Source: Bacteroides sp. (GTDB lineage: Bacteria > Bacteroidota > Bacteroidia > Bacteroidales > Muribaculaceae). Taken from it: a DNA stretch of 40,672 nucleotides. The DNA is taken from NCBI GenBank assembly GCA_023666905.1, contig JAMPBC010000006.1, positions 21,770 to 62,441 on the forward strand, given 5' to 3'. The translations under genes were made by a program, and so were the position numbers. Below the pieces are notes generated by a model, which did no database searches, had not been told where the DNA came from, and saw nothing but the letters and a program-made list of their open reading frames with translations. Numbering within the stretch: the stretch's first letter is position 1; every line of letters starts with the position of its first letter. Below are positions 7,931 through 16,910 of the stretch, in pieces.

Positions 7931-9957
7931 AAATGAGGGGTGACGGCAATGAAAAACTCAAAGTTTATACGGGGCATGGGGCGAGAAAGCACTGAAAGAT
8001 ATTCCTCGTTGAAGAGATTGTTAACGGCCAGTTTCAATTGAACATCGGCCGGCTTCCATGTGAATCCCTTTTCAAGAGCCACGTTGCTCATAAAGTAGGT
8101 GGGAAGATGCCCGGATATGCTATTCTCATTGCTTGACATGGTGAAACGCTTACTATAATAACACCACTTGTAGAGCAATGCCCATGATTGCCATTGCAGC
8201 CGCGCGGTGAACGATGCCGTGTGACGCGGAACATAGGGTAGTTGCCGCCCAATTGAACGGTCGGCATCCGACATTTTCTTTCCCACGTTCACCGACGGAG
8301 TCCATGAATATGAACCATTGAAATCAAACAACCAGTTCTCCCAAAGTTTCATGCCAACCGATGCTTTCAACTCAATGCCATAGGCATGCACTTTCTTTAC
8401 ATTGCGCGGTGAGAAAAAACCTTTGGTTGTCGGGAGCCATATAATCCAGTTGTCAATGCGAGAATCGAACCATGTGAGGCTACCGGAAAATGAAATCAGA
8501 TTAGGCTTTCCGGTGGTCAATGCAATGCCGGCATCGTACGTAAACCCCGTTTCGGACTCCAAATCGGGATTGCCGCCGGGCATGAAGTAAAGGTCGTTAA
8601 GTGAAGGGAATCGATGATTACGGGTTATTGAGGCTTTGGCTGTGAGAAGGTCGTTGGACGTGAGCCTGCCGTCAATGAAGAATGCGGGGATAATGGAAGC
8701 CCAGCGGTCGCCAAACATCTCTTCTCGCAACACGGCCGAAACGCCCATACGATCAATAGGTTGCCACTTTGCAGAAACAGAACCGGAAAACTCCACCCTA
8801 CCCTTGTCGTAGCCAACTATGCCGGTTTCATTATCCGCTGTGACTATTTTCCGGTCGGTACTCTTAACGAAGTGCTGATAAAGAGCGGCGTTTGCAGTAA
8901 AATACCATTGGCGGGAAGGAGTGTAATCCCCTTCAATCTGTCCATAGATGGTGTTAACCCGGGAACGGGAACGGGTCATAACGGCCATAGGTCCGCCCGG
9001 TGCGGTTTCACGCCTATAATCGTAAGCCATGAATGTGTTCACATATCCCCCGCGCAATCCGGTGCTCCAACTGGATTTGTGGTGATTCCAAGAAACTACT
9101 CCCCGGAACGTGCGCTCGCGCTGGCGATTTTCAAACTCCGTTTCAGAGCCATAGTCAGTGGTGAGCATTGGCAACTCTCGGTTTGAGTTTATGAACCATG
9201 CGGCAAGGCCTACGCGGTCGCCCTTCAAAGAATTATAATAAACCTCTTGCAACAGTTGCAAATCTTTGAAGGCACCGCTTCGGTTGCGTTCAGTTGGGAA
9301 ATATTGACCGATGATGTTGTGATCATCATCGTAAATATTTAGTTTTTTGTCACGATTAGTGTATTTGTAATCGTTAGGCGAGGATGAATAAACCGCGCGG
9401 GTAGATACTGACCAATGGTCAGTTCCATAGGTGAAGCGCCCGAACTCATCGAATGTTTTGAAGGAGCCTATGCCTTGAATGTACTTTACCCCTATGCCGG
9501 GATCAACATCCGGAGCAGTGCCAAGTTTTACAAGGCCGCCAATTCCACCGCCCGATTCGTTAACGGACGAGGAGCCGTGTAACAACGAGGCCCGGTCAAT
9601 GAAATAGGCCGGGATGGTTGAAAAGTCGGTCATTCCGAGCATGGGATTGTTAATGCGCATTCCGTTCCAAGTCACTTGTGTGTGCGAGGGCGAAGTTCCG
9701 CGAAATGCCACAGTGGACAGAGTTGCACGTCCATATGATTTAACAAACACACCTGAGTTGAAAGCAAGCACATCGGCCATTGAAAGAGCCACATTTTCCT
9801 TGAGTTGAACAGAATCAAATGTGGTTTTCTGAACCCCGATTTCTTTCATGGGGCGCCGTGCCGTTACAACAACGCCTCCAAGATTTTTTGATTTGAGTTG
9901 CGGGAAAGCGCATAACGCAAACGCCAAACAGATGGCAGACAGACCTGAACGTTTCAT
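7927..9957 (-). CDS. btuB: TonB-dependent outer-membrane receptor, probably for cobalamin (BtuB-like)
   Basis: About 676 residues. A signal peptide (MKRSGLSAICLAFALCAF) is followed by a plug domain with the usual GGVVVTARR opening and a 22-strand barrel ending in a C-terminal Phe. It lacks the N-terminal carboxypeptidase-like domain of SusC proteins, consistent with a small-ligand receptor. The start chosen is the ATG at 9957, which overlaps the upstream TGA as ATGA; a TTG three codons upstream is also in frame but less likely. The two upstream lipoprotein genes and the cobalamin riboswitch support B12 or corrinoid as the ligand, taken up with TonB-ExbBD energy. TonB and the inner-membrane BtuCDF transporter are not in the window. 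Confidence 0.88.
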   Translation of the reverse strand: MKRSGLSAICLAFALCAFPQLKSKNLGGVVVTARRPMKEIGVQKTTFDSVQLKENVALSMADVLAFNSGVFVKSYGRATLSTVAFRGTSPSHTQVTWNGMRINNPMLGMTDFSTIPAYFIDRASLLHGSSSVNESGGGIGGLVKLGTAPDVDPGIGVKYIQGIGSFKTFDEFGRFTYGTDHWSVSTRAVYSSSPNDYKYTNRDKKLNIYDDDHNIIGQYFPTERNRSGAFKDLQLLQEVYYNSLKGDRVGLAAWFINSNRELPMLTTDYGSETEFENRQRERTFRGVVSWNHHKSSWSTGLRGGYVNTFMAYDYRRETAPGGPMAVMTRSRSRVNTIYGQIEGDYTPSRQWYFTANAALYQHFVKSTDRKIVTADNETGIVGYDKGRVEFSGSVSAKWQPIDRMGVSAVLREEMFGDRWASIIPAFFIDGRLTSNDLLTAKASITRNHRFPSLNDLYFMPGGNPDLESETGFTYDAGIALTTGKPNLISFSGSLTWFDSRIDNWIIWLPTTKGFFSPRNVKKVHAYGIELKASVGMKLWENWLFDFNGSYSWTPSVNVGKKMSDADRSIGRQLPYVPRHTASFTARLQWQSWALLYKWCYYSKRFTMSSNENSISGHLPTYFMSNVALEKGFTWKPADVQLKLAVNNLFNEEYLSVLSRPMPRINFEFFIAVTPHF

Positions 9958-11012
9958 TTCCAACAAAAGGCGCCCGGGGTTACACCAACATAAAATGAAT
10001 CGACCGGCTGGGCGTTTCCGGTGTAGCGATAAATCATACCTTGCTGTTCGTAGTCAATAGCATCGGCCACATAAACCTCACCGGACCGAGGGTCAACAGT
10101 CAGACCATAATAAGTGGTTTTACGCTCTGAAAGGAATGGACGGACAGGAGGACGCTGTGCGCGTACATCCATGCGCCAGATGTCGCGGTTAATCCAATAA
10201 AGAGTGTCGCGAGTTCCATTAATCTGCAATTCAGATGGAGAATCGGCCATGCGGAATTGAAATTGTTTTTCAATGGTAAAGGAATTGGCATCTATGCAGT
10301 AGAGCGACGGATTTTCATGTCCGGCCGGGCTGCCGTCGTAACCGCCATCTGTGAGTGCCCATAACTTGCCGTATCGATCAAGGGCAATGGAGGAGGGCTG
10401 GAGGCCAACTTCAAGTTCGGCATCCACCTTGTCGGTACGAGTGTCAATTCTGATTATGCTGCGCTGATAACTCCAGCAGTTGCAGAACACATAGTCGCCC
10501 CATTGAATCATTTGTTCAGTGGAACCTTGGTCGGAGTTCATGCCGGGAACTAAGATTGTTCCCGTAATTTCACAGGTGGAAGGATTGATTATGAAAATCC
10601 TGTTGTCCCACAACTGGGACACGTACGCTTTTTGAGGAGAAACAAAATGAATGTAGCGGGGCGATGTCAGTCCGGTTATGCGTCCCTTTTCACGAAACGT
10701 CACCGGGTCAATCGCAAAAATAACATGCGAGTGATTTACAACCACCCAACCTGTACCGTTGTAAATAGTCATTGACTGTGCAACATCGCCGAGCTTATAG
10801 CCATTTGCCCGCTGAAACACCTCGTTCGATACCTGACGCGTTGCGGGATCGTAATAAGACAAGGAGGCATTGCTATATTGAAAGTTACCTTCGCACACAA
10901 TGAAAAGTCCATTACCTGAGGCCTGAATATCCTCCGGCTCGCCATAGTCCCATTTCATACATGAAGATGCAACTGTCAGCAACACCAGTGTGCAAAGGGG
11001 TAACTTTTTCAC
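9954..11012 (-). CDS. btuG: DUF5074 beta-propeller surface lipoprotein (BtuG-like cobalamin binder)
   Basis: About 352 residues. A lipoprotein signal (MKKLPLCTLVLLTVASSC) places the lipidated Cys at 18, so it is an outer-membrane, likely surface-exposed, lipoprotein. The body is made of repeated blades of the YncE/DUF5074 type, for example GLFIVCEGNFQYSNASLSYY near the start and AQSMTIYNGTGWVVVNHSH. Members next to BtuB in Bacteroides bind cobalamin very tightly and hand it to the receptor (established for BtuG of B. thetaiotaomicron). The GTG at 11012 gives a normal signal peptide; a TTG at 11024 is an alternative. It lies 16 bases after the DUF4465 gene and overlaps the receptor gene by 4 bases. 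Confidence 0.85.
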   Translation of the reverse strand: MKKLPLCTLVLLTVASSCMKWDYGEPEDIQASGNGLFIVCEGNFQYSNASLSYYDPATRQVSNEVFQRANGYKLGDVAQSMTIYNGTGWVVVNHSHVIFAIDPVTFREKGRITGLTSPRYIHFVSPQKAYVSQLWDNRIFIINPSTCEITGTILVPGMNSDQGSTEQMIQWGDYVFCNCWSYQRSIIRIDTRTDKVDAELEVGLQPSSIALDRYGKLWALTDGGYDGSPAGHENPSLYCIDANSFTIEKQFQFRMADSPSELQINGTRDTLYWINRDIWRMDVRAQRPPVRPFLSERKTTYYGLTVDPRSGEVYVADAIDYEQQGMIYRYTGNAQPVDSFYVGVTPGAFCWK

Positions 11013-11028
11013 GGCAAAATCCAATTTA

Positions 11029-11937
11029 TCAGAGAGTTGCCACAGGGGTTACGTTAACCTTAAGATTGTCAAGGCAAACGTAGGCCGGGGTGTTAAGTCC
11101 ATAAAGGCCGGCATCAGACCCCTTGAAGTTGACTTCAACAGCATTAACCTTACCGAGAGCTGAAAGGTCACACTCCGTCCATGAGTCGATGGCCTCGGTG
11201 GCTGTGGCTGAAAGTGGACGATAGTCGGCTAAATAAAATTCCACAGGTTTACCACCATTGGTAGCATTTCCCTCCGAGTCATAGCCATAAAATTCAACCT
11301 TGAACCAGCCTTCGGCTTCTTTGAGATTCTTGTCGGGCGTGCTGCCATAAGGATTTTTGTTCATCATTGTCCCATAGCAGTAGCTTGTGTTGCAAAGTTC
11401 TACGGAAACGAGTTCAAACTCAGCCTTATTTGTAAAATACATTTTCGAGCAAGAGCTCATGGAATTGGGGTCGGAATATCCGAAAGCTACAAGAAAAGTG
11501 TTTGACCCTGCGGCTCCGGCTCCATTGTTGGCTCCATCAACGGATTTCACATTGTAAACCGAACACTGATTCTCATAGCTGTACCACCATGCAGAATTTG
11601 TTTGATCAGCAGGATTTGAACGAATGTTCCAACTTGAAACGGCAAGACCGCCACCATAGAAATCAATTTCTTCAGTCCAAATACTTTGATTAACGCCGAT
11701 GTGGAGGTTTGTGTCGCCGGTCACTTGGAACTCAGCTTCGGTGAATTGCTTGCCGGCATATCCATAATAAAGGTTGGCACCATAGGATGTAGGTCCGGCA
11801 TGTTCAATTCCGGCATTTTCAAAACCAAGATTAACAATAATGCGATTGTCCACAGGCGAATCGTCATCGTCGGAACAGGAAGTGAAGCCAGCTCCGATGA
11901 AAAGCAGCATTGCTGCATAAAGGAATTTTTGTTTCAT
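11029..11937 (-). CDS. btuH: DUF4465 surface lipoprotein (BtuH-like)
   Basis: A 302-residue lipoprotein, first gene after the cobalamin riboswitch. The signal peptide ends GFTSC with the lipidated Cys at 21, followed by SDDDD, the acidic pattern linked to surface export of lipoproteins in Bacteroides. The mature part has DUF4465 hallmarks: a GS-NTFLVAFGY strand, ELCNTSYCYGTMMN, an EFYLADYRP strand, SWTECDLSALG and the terminal GLNTPAYVCLDNL. DUF4465 proteins of this position have been described as a cobalamin-binding class (BtuH); the family link is recalled rather than checked. It likely captures cobalamin at the cell surface with the BtuG-like and BtuB-like proteins encoded downstream. Confidence 0.85.
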   Translation of the reverse strand: MKQKFLYAAMLLFIGAGFTSCSDDDDSPVDNRIIVNLGFENAGIEHAGPTSYGANLYYGYAGKQFTEAEFQVTGDTNLHIGVNQSIWTEEIDFYGGGLAVSSWNIRSNPADQTNSAWWYSYENQCSVYNVKSVDGANNGAGAAGSNTFLVAFGYSDPNSMSSCSKMYFTNKAEFELVSVELCNTSYCYGTMMNKNPYGSTPDKNLKEAEGWFKVEFYGYDSEGNATNGGKPVEFYLADYRPLSATATEAIDSWTECDLSALGKVNAVEVNFKGSDAGLYGLNTPAYVCLDNLKVNVTPVATL

Positions 11938-12052
11938 AATATATAAGAATGTCTATCTGCTCGCACTTTCACCACAACAGACCAAGGAGTATAATAAAGC
12001 GGATAGACCAACCCGTTCCATTACCCGTGGACCGATAAGCGATTGTTTATAA

Positions 12053-12236
12053 AAGGCAGGTCTTCTGACTTATCCATTCTTCACCAAGCTCCGAAACCAG
12101 GAACTTTGGCGTTGTATTGTTGCCCCTTCCCAAAGCAATGGCTTCAGTGGCATTTGGCAACCTGCGTTGTGACAAACACAACAAGGACTTACAGCAGCGG
12201 GAACTGTGGCGGATTTGCACCGCCTTCCCTAACCAT
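12053..12236 (-). promoter_or_regulatory. Cobalamin riboswitch
   Basis: On the minus strand the segment opens with GGGAAGGCGGTGCAAATCCG, then CGCCACAGTTCCCGCTGCTG, the conserved 5' core of the AdoCbl riboswitch class. It ends with the B12 box AAGTCAGAAGACCTGCC at about 12055-12071. Between them lie variable stems P7-P10. About 115 bases separate the B12 box from the DUF4465 start, and no U-run terminator was seen there, so control of translation is more likely than of termination. It should repress the three-gene uptake operon when cobalamin is plentiful. With its promoter and the neighbouring terminator it fills the 428-base gap between the two flanking genes. Confidence 0.95.
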
Positions 12237-12244
12237 TTATTTGG

Positions 12245-12252
12245 CAAAAGTA
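12245..12252 (-). promoter_or_regulatory. Candidate -7 element for the B12 uptake operon
   Basis: TACTTTTG on the minus strand fits TAnnTTTG and lies just upstream of the riboswitch 5' core, where the transcript must begin. No -33 element was recognised. Confidence 0.5.
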
Positions 12253-12277
12253 AAGAAATTTAGAATACCGAATAGTT

Positions 12278-12322
12278 AAAAAAAATTAATGCGGGAACGC
12301 TGACATGAGCGTCTCCCGCATT
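12278..12322 (-). terminator. Strong rho-independent terminator after the DUF5723 gene
   Basis: Minus strand: AATGCGGGA, one bulged G, ACGCT, loop CATGTC, then AGCGT-TCCCGCATT, a stem of 14 pairs, followed by AATTTTTTTTAA. It ends the lipoprotein/DUF5723 operon and insulates the B12 promoter, which follows about 25 bases on. Confidence 0.85.
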
Positions 12323-12365
12323 ATATATCGCATTAAAAGTTTCGTAGTGAGTCTCTGAACTCAGA

Positions 12366-13787
12366 TTATCCGAAAGTCACATTGAAACCAATGTTCACAT
12401 TCATGTTGGCGTTTCCAACAGGAAGTACCTGAGGCGTAATCTTAAAGAACTGATGATCTGACCCGATGAAGAAATTAAAACCGCGGGGGTGGAAGTTGAG
12501 CATCCAACCCATGGCTGTGCCATAGGTTGATTGGCCCACGTTAAGTGTGCAATCAAACCACTTCACAGGCTTAACGTTGGCCGACAGACGACCTTCAGCC
12601 CACGAGAACGGCCCATTGATGTGCTGGGTGTAAAGGAAGCCGGCAGTTAATTTCTGATAGAAAGGCATCTCATACTCGGCACCAAGGTGAATGGTGGCTG
12701 CAAGAGCTTGTGAACGCGAACCATCAACTTCCTTGCGGTCAAAATTCATGCAATCCTTAAAGTCATCCCACATATTGTCGAATTGCTGTCCGAGTTTATT
12801 TTCTTCATAACCGGGCTGCGATGAATCAAGAGCAATGTTGTTGAAACCATCGAAACTCCATTGAGTCTGAGGTGTTTCACCTTTCACATTGTGGTTCCAG
12901 GAAATGAAACCGAGGTCAAGCACCGAAGCGGACACTGTGAGTCCGGGAATAACGTTTTTGTAAACGGCACCGAGGTCGAAACCAAGACCGAAACCGGTTG
13001 TGGAGAACTTGTCGTAGTCAATGTCGCCCCATTCAATCTGGTTGGCTTGCTCCGGGCGGTCAATGTCTTTGCCAAGCTCGCCCTTTGTGGGAACTTTCAA
13101 GCCTGTACCGGCGGCTGCATTTACTGAACCTTTGGCATTAACCTGCCAGCGCGTATCGGACAGTGTCAAATCCATTTGGTCAATTTTTGCATCAACACTT
13201 CCGGCACCTACCAAAACTTTAACCTTGGCACCTACTTCAATGTGCTCATTGATCGCATGACTATGGCCAAGGGCTACTTGAGCAAAGGCTGTGGCTTTGA
13301 TCCGCAAATCCTTGAACGAATAAGATGAGCTTTCACCTTGCTGGCCAAGTTTCATAAATTCAAACAGTCCGCGGGGAAGATTGATTCCGTTTTGATTGCG
13401 GGCAGAAATGGTGATGGTGTTGAAACCGCCAAAAGCCTTGAATCCGGCAGAAAGCAATGTGAGATTAAGATTGGTGTTAATCTTGTTGTTGTCGGAAAGT
13501 TTCGACAGGAACTCATCATTGCCCACAGTGGGACTCATAAATGTGGTAAGACGTCCGTCGGGAAGTTTGTAGAGGAACGTGTTTACACCTACATTTGAAC
13601 TCAGGCCCACGTTCAGGTTGCCGAGAGCAGGGATGGAGATGAAATTATGGTCGTTACCGAATGCCGGGTTAAGCTCATGACGGAATGAATAACCGTCCAT
13701 GAAATAACCGCTGCGTGACGCCTCCTGAGCCTGCGCGCCAAAAGTAGCGGCAATGGCGAGGGCTGATGCAATATATAGCTTTTTCAT
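12366..13787 (-). CDS. DUF5723-family outer-membrane-associated protein
   Basis: 473 residues with a clean signal peptide (MKKLYIASALAIAATFGAQA). The mature N-terminus, SGYFMDGYSFRHELNPAFG, is the usual start of DUF5723 proteins, which are predicted beta-barrels or barrel-associated proteins of the Bacteroidetes outer membrane. Alternating Gly-rich strands continue to the end (for example ITISARNQNG, FGLGFDLGAVYKN, MNVNIGFNVTFG), and the last residues TFG fit a barrel strand. Function unknown. It is read together with the upstream 588-residue lipoprotein gene, 31 bases away, and a strong terminator follows. The two products probably work together at the outer membrane, but nothing in the sequence says how. 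Confidence 0.8.
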   Translation of the reverse strand: MKKLYIASALAIAATFGAQAQEASRSGYFMDGYSFRHELNPAFGNDHNFISIPALGNLNVGLSSNVGVNTFLYKLPDGRLTTFMSPTVGNDEFLSKLSDNNKINTNLNLTLLSAGFKAFGGFNTITISARNQNGINLPRGLFEFMKLGQQGESSSYSFKDLRIKATAFAQVALGHSHAINEHIEVGAKVKVLVGAGSVDAKIDQMDLTLSDTRWQVNAKGSVNAAAGTGLKVPTKGELGKDIDRPEQANQIEWGDIDYDKFSTTGFGLGFDLGAVYKNVIPGLTVSASVLDLGFISWNHNVKGETPQTQWSFDGFNNIALDSSQPGYEENKLGQQFDNMWDDFKDCMNFDRKEVDGSRSQALAATIHLGAEYEMPFYQKLTAGFLYTQHINGPFSWAEGRLSANVKPVKWFDCTLNVGQSTYGTAMGWMLNFHPRGFNFFIGSDHQFFKITPQVLPVGNANMNVNIGFNVTFG

Positions 13788-13818
13788 TTTAATTCAAATT
13801 TCTATGTGACATGAACGG

Positions 13819-15585
13819 TTAATTAAGGTCAACACCTACGCCTCCAATAAGCTTGAGACGAATATTGGTGAATTTGACAGACTGATTCTCGTTAAGAGGA
13901 GTGCCGGTGAAACCGGGAGGGCAAGTGGCCTTGAATGTAAAGCGCACGCCATCGAGATTTCCAATGTTTGCGGCATTGGAGCGAAGATTCACCTTGAGAG
14001 TGGAGGTTGACGGCAATGCAATTGAACCGGGAGCAACCTGACCTTCAACCGACACAGTAATGTCACTGATTTCATTACCATTACGGTCAAGGGCAATAAC
14101 TTCGGGAGTGAGTTCAAGAGGAGCGGAGCTCACCACATCAACTGTTGCCACAGCTTCTTTGAATGAATATTTGCTAAGGTCTTCATCCCATCCAGCCTCA
14201 TCGGTTGTGTAAGAGAATTGGAGATCCGGACCGAATGCCAAAGGAATTATTGCCTGATATTCGGCTTGAAGATCGTAGTTGGAACCGAGAACAAAAGTAT
14301 ATTCCTTGTTGGCAGGAACCTTAACCTTTATGTTATCCAATGTAATGGTCTCGGGTATGGTTTCAATGAGAGTGGAAAGGTTGGGCACTGCAACATTCTT
14401 TGAACCTTCTTCGCCGCCACGGCCGAGGCGCGACACGGTGATAACCGTGAGTCCCGATCCATTAATGGTTATGGGGTCTGTGCCGTGTTCGTTACCAATC
14501 CAAACTTCAACAGTTTTACCATCGGAATCCTTGGCCATGAGCCGGCAGTTAAGATTGAGCTCCACAGGTGAACCATTGTAAACCGTGAGTTTGAGCATGG
14601 GGTTGTCAATGTCCAGATTGTTACCGGGTTCTTTGAGGAATGAGGGAATGTCGTTGATGGTAACAACAGTGGGGCTTACAGTAACAACGGGATCTATTGA
14701 ACCGGTTATTTCGCGGATTGAAGCGTATGGAATTGACGGGGTGATTTCAAAGGTAATGGTACCTGACTGACCTGCAGCCATATTGCCGGGAGTGAAGGTG
14801 ATAGGACCCGATGTTTGAATATCGTCTTCCAGACTGAACTTACCGGGAGCATAAAGACCCTGGTCGGCCGGTAACTTTGTGAAATCAACATTAGAAATCA
14901 CAATAGGAAGCGTAAGCGACGAATTTGCCGACACGGAATAGGCACGGGAGAAAACAATTTTATTTCCCTGAGCTTGCAAATATGAAGCCATGTTTCCTTC
15001 ACCAACCTTAACAGTCCAGCTTTCGGGGAACTTCAAAGTGAAACCGGGTTGGAAAGTAAGATTCCCGGAAACCGAATTATTGGATTTCACTGAGACAGAG
15101 AAGTTCATTCGAATGTCAGTAACAGCATTGGAAATGCTCTTGACAGCCTTGTCGATGTTAGCATCCTTGATGCTGATGGAGTTACTGAAAGCAGGTAACG
15201 TCAATGAAACTGCTTGACCGGTTCCCGTACTCACTACGTTGACAGTGCTTGAAGAGGATGCACAAGTAATATCGTTAAGAGTCTGAGTGGGCACATTCAC
15301 GGTTGAATTGGTCCTATTACCATTTTGTAACAAAACATAATCGCCCTGTGCAAGGCCATAATAAGCTCCAACAGGTTTGATGGAACTGTTACTGCTAAGA
15401 TCGAGAATCTGAGAAAGGGTGTAGCGCTCCGTACTGCTTGAGGGGAGTGTCAGATCACCACCCACATTAACGGTGAGGTCAACATCCTTGGCCAAATCGT
15501 AGTCGTTGTCGACACACGACGCTGAAACAGCGCCCACAAGCAACGCGGCCATAAGAGGGTGCAAACCTCGGTTAAAATACTTCAT
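13819..15585 (-). CDS. Large lipoprotein with repeated beta-sandwich-like segments
   Basis: 588 residues. The lipoprotein signal ends VSASC with the lipidated Cys at 24, followed by VDNDYDLAKDVDLTVNVGG. The mature part is rich in Ser, Thr, Asn and Val, with no long helices or catalytic motif. Repeated beta-rich segments of about 100 residues, such as the NDIPSFLKEPGNNLDIDNPM region, look like stacked immunoglobulin or adhesin-like domains. I do not recognise the family with certainty. A lipoprotein starting DYDL-KD paired with a DUF5723 gene is a recurring Bacteroidales arrangement as far as I recall. It is likely an envelope structural or surface protein. Confidence 0.75.
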   Translation of the reverse strand: MKYFNRGLHPLMAALLVGAVSASCVDNDYDLAKDVDLTVNVGGDLTLPSSSTERYTLSQILDLSSNSSIKPVGAYYGLAQGDYVLLQNGNRTNSTVNVPTQTLNDITCASSSSTVNVVSTGTGQAVSLTLPAFSNSISIKDANIDKAVKSISNAVTDIRMNFSVSVKSNNSVSGNLTFQPGFTLKFPESWTVKVGEGNMASYLQAQGNKIVFSRAYSVSANSSLTLPIVISNVDFTKLPADQGLYAPGKFSLEDDIQTSGPITFTPGNMAAGQSGTITFEITPSIPYASIREITGSIDPVVTVSPTVVTINDIPSFLKEPGNNLDIDNPMLKLTVYNGSPVELNLNCRLMAKDSDGKTVEVWIGNEHGTDPITINGSGLTVITVSRLGRGGEEGSKNVAVPNLSTLIETIPETITLDNIKVKVPANKEYTFVLGSNYDLQAEYQAIIPLAFGPDLQFSYTTDEAGWDEDLSKYSFKEAVATVDVVSSAPLELTPEVIALDRNGNEISDITVSVEGQVAPGSIALPSTSTLKVNLRSNAANIGNLDGVRFTFKATCPPGFTGTPLNENQSVKFTNIRLKLIGGVGVDLN

Positions 15586-15698
15586 GTGATATTAATTAAT
15601 AAAATAAATGATTGATTTACAATATCTTTATAATGCAATCTCCAAAATACACCAAGAAAAATTCCGGCAAACAATTGGACACGGCTTTAATTCAGCCA

Positions 15699-15706
15699 CA
15701 AAGATA
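15699..15706 (-). promoter_or_regulatory. Candidate -7 element for the lipoprotein/DUF5723 operon
   Basis: TATCTTTG on the minus strand matches TAnnTTTG and lies about 115 bases upstream of the lipoprotein start, in the divergent gap shared with sbcD. Confidence 0.4.
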
Positions 15707-15729
15707 GTGAAAAGAGACGGAAAATTTAG

Positions 15730-15737
15730 TATTTTTG
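15730..15737 (+). promoter_or_regulatory. Candidate -7 element for sbcDC
   Basis: TATTTTTG matches TAnnTTTG and ends 18 bases before the sbcD ATG at 15756. No clear -33 element was seen. Confidence 0.45.
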
Positions 15738-15755
15738 TACATTAAATAGGATAAT

Positions 15756-16910
15756 ATGAAGATTTTGCATACAAGTGATTGGCACCTGGGGCACACAATA
15801 AGCGGGTACGACAGGAGTGATGAACAGGCCGATATGCTCCGACAAATTTCGGACCTTGCAAAAATGCATAAACCCGATGTACTGCTAATAAGCGGAGACG
15901 TTTATCACACCGGGCAACCCTCAGCGGCGGTTCAGACATTACTCACTGAAACTCTTTCCAGACTACGACGCGAGTGTCCGGAAATGACCATAGTAAGCAT
16001 TGCCGGCAATCACGACAGTGCTTCAAAACACGACATTTTCCGCACACCTTGGCGCAGCTTGGGGGTGTACACATTCGGCTGCATTGACCGTGACAACCCG
16101 GGCACTCACATTGTTGAAATTGCCGACAAAGGTTTTGTGGTTGCTCTTCCCTACACTCATCCTCGCAACATGCCCGATGATTTCATGGGAAAATTGCAAA
16201 AGGCAATTGAAGACAGAAACACCAACAATTTGCCTGTTGTGCTGATGGCACACACTACGGTAAGCGGTTGCGATTTCACGGGACATGATGACGGGACAGA
16301 AATAACAGTTGGGGGCATTGACGGAATGGCGTTGAAAGAGCTCGGCGAAGGCTATGACTACGTTGCTCTTGGTCACATCCACGCTCCGCAAACCCTGAAG
16401 GGCTCTGCGAATCGGGCACGATACAGCGGCTCGCCTTTGGCTGTGAGTTTTGCCGAAGAATATGCCCACACTGTAACTATTGTAAATATAACTGAAAGGG
16501 GAACATTACCCATCATTTCCACAGAGGAAATAACTCCATTGCGGTCTCTGGTAACACTTCCGTCAAATGGATATGCCGATTGGGAAAACGCATGCCGGCT
16601 GCTAAAGGAGTTTCCTGACCGCCAAGAGGCGTACCTTCGCCTTAATATCTCAGCTTCAAGTCACATTCCCGCCGATGCCGCTTTGCAGGCAACCATGCTG
16701 TGCAAAGATAAGTCGGCCCGGTTTTGCCGCTTGAACATAGAGCGAAACAGCAGTAACGGAAAAGGCTGTGAACGGACAATGACTGTGGATGAACTAAAGG
16801 AAACATCCCCTCTTGAACTGGCACACCGATATGCGTCCGATATGGGAATAGTTTTCACTGATGAAATGGAGCAGATGTTGAACAGCGTAATAAACATGAT
16901 TGAACAATGA
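15756..16910 (+). CDS. sbcD: DNA exonuclease SbcD (Mre11-type nuclease subunit)
   Basis: 384 residues, close to the usual SbcD length. The calcineurin-like phosphoesterase motifs are present: Asp8 and His10 in SDWHLGH, Asp48 and His51 in GDVYH, Asn85-His86 in GNHD, then MAHTTVSG and ALGHIHAP for the last metal ligands. It forms the manganese-dependent nuclease of the SbcCD complex, which opens hairpins and blocked DNA ends during repair and replication. The stop overlaps the sbcC start as ATGA (16907-16910), so the two subunits are translationally coupled. Confidence 0.97.
   Translation: MKILHTSDWHLGHTISGYDRSDEQADMLRQISDLAKMHKPDVLLISGDVYHTGQPSAAVQTLLTETLSRLRRECPEMTIVSIAGNHDSASKHDIFRTPWRSLGVYTFGCIDRDNPGTHIVEIADKGFVVALPYTHPRNMPDDFMGKLQKAIEDRNTNNLPVVLMAHTTVSGCDFTGHDDGTEITVGGIDGMALKELGEGYDYVALGHIHAPQTLKGSANRARYSGSPLAVSFAEEYAHTVTIVNITERGTLPIISTEEITPLRSLVTLPSNGYADWENACRLLKEFPDRQEAYLRLNISASSHIPADAALQATMLCKDKSARFCRLNIERNSSNGKGCERTMTVDELKETSPLELAHRYASDMGIVFTDEMEQMLNSVINMIEQ

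Noticed and set aside
12047-12247. 66-codon minus-strand frame before the DUF4465 gene
   Set aside because: It covers exactly the cobalamin riboswitch, whose conserved bases explain the sequence; no protein-like features.
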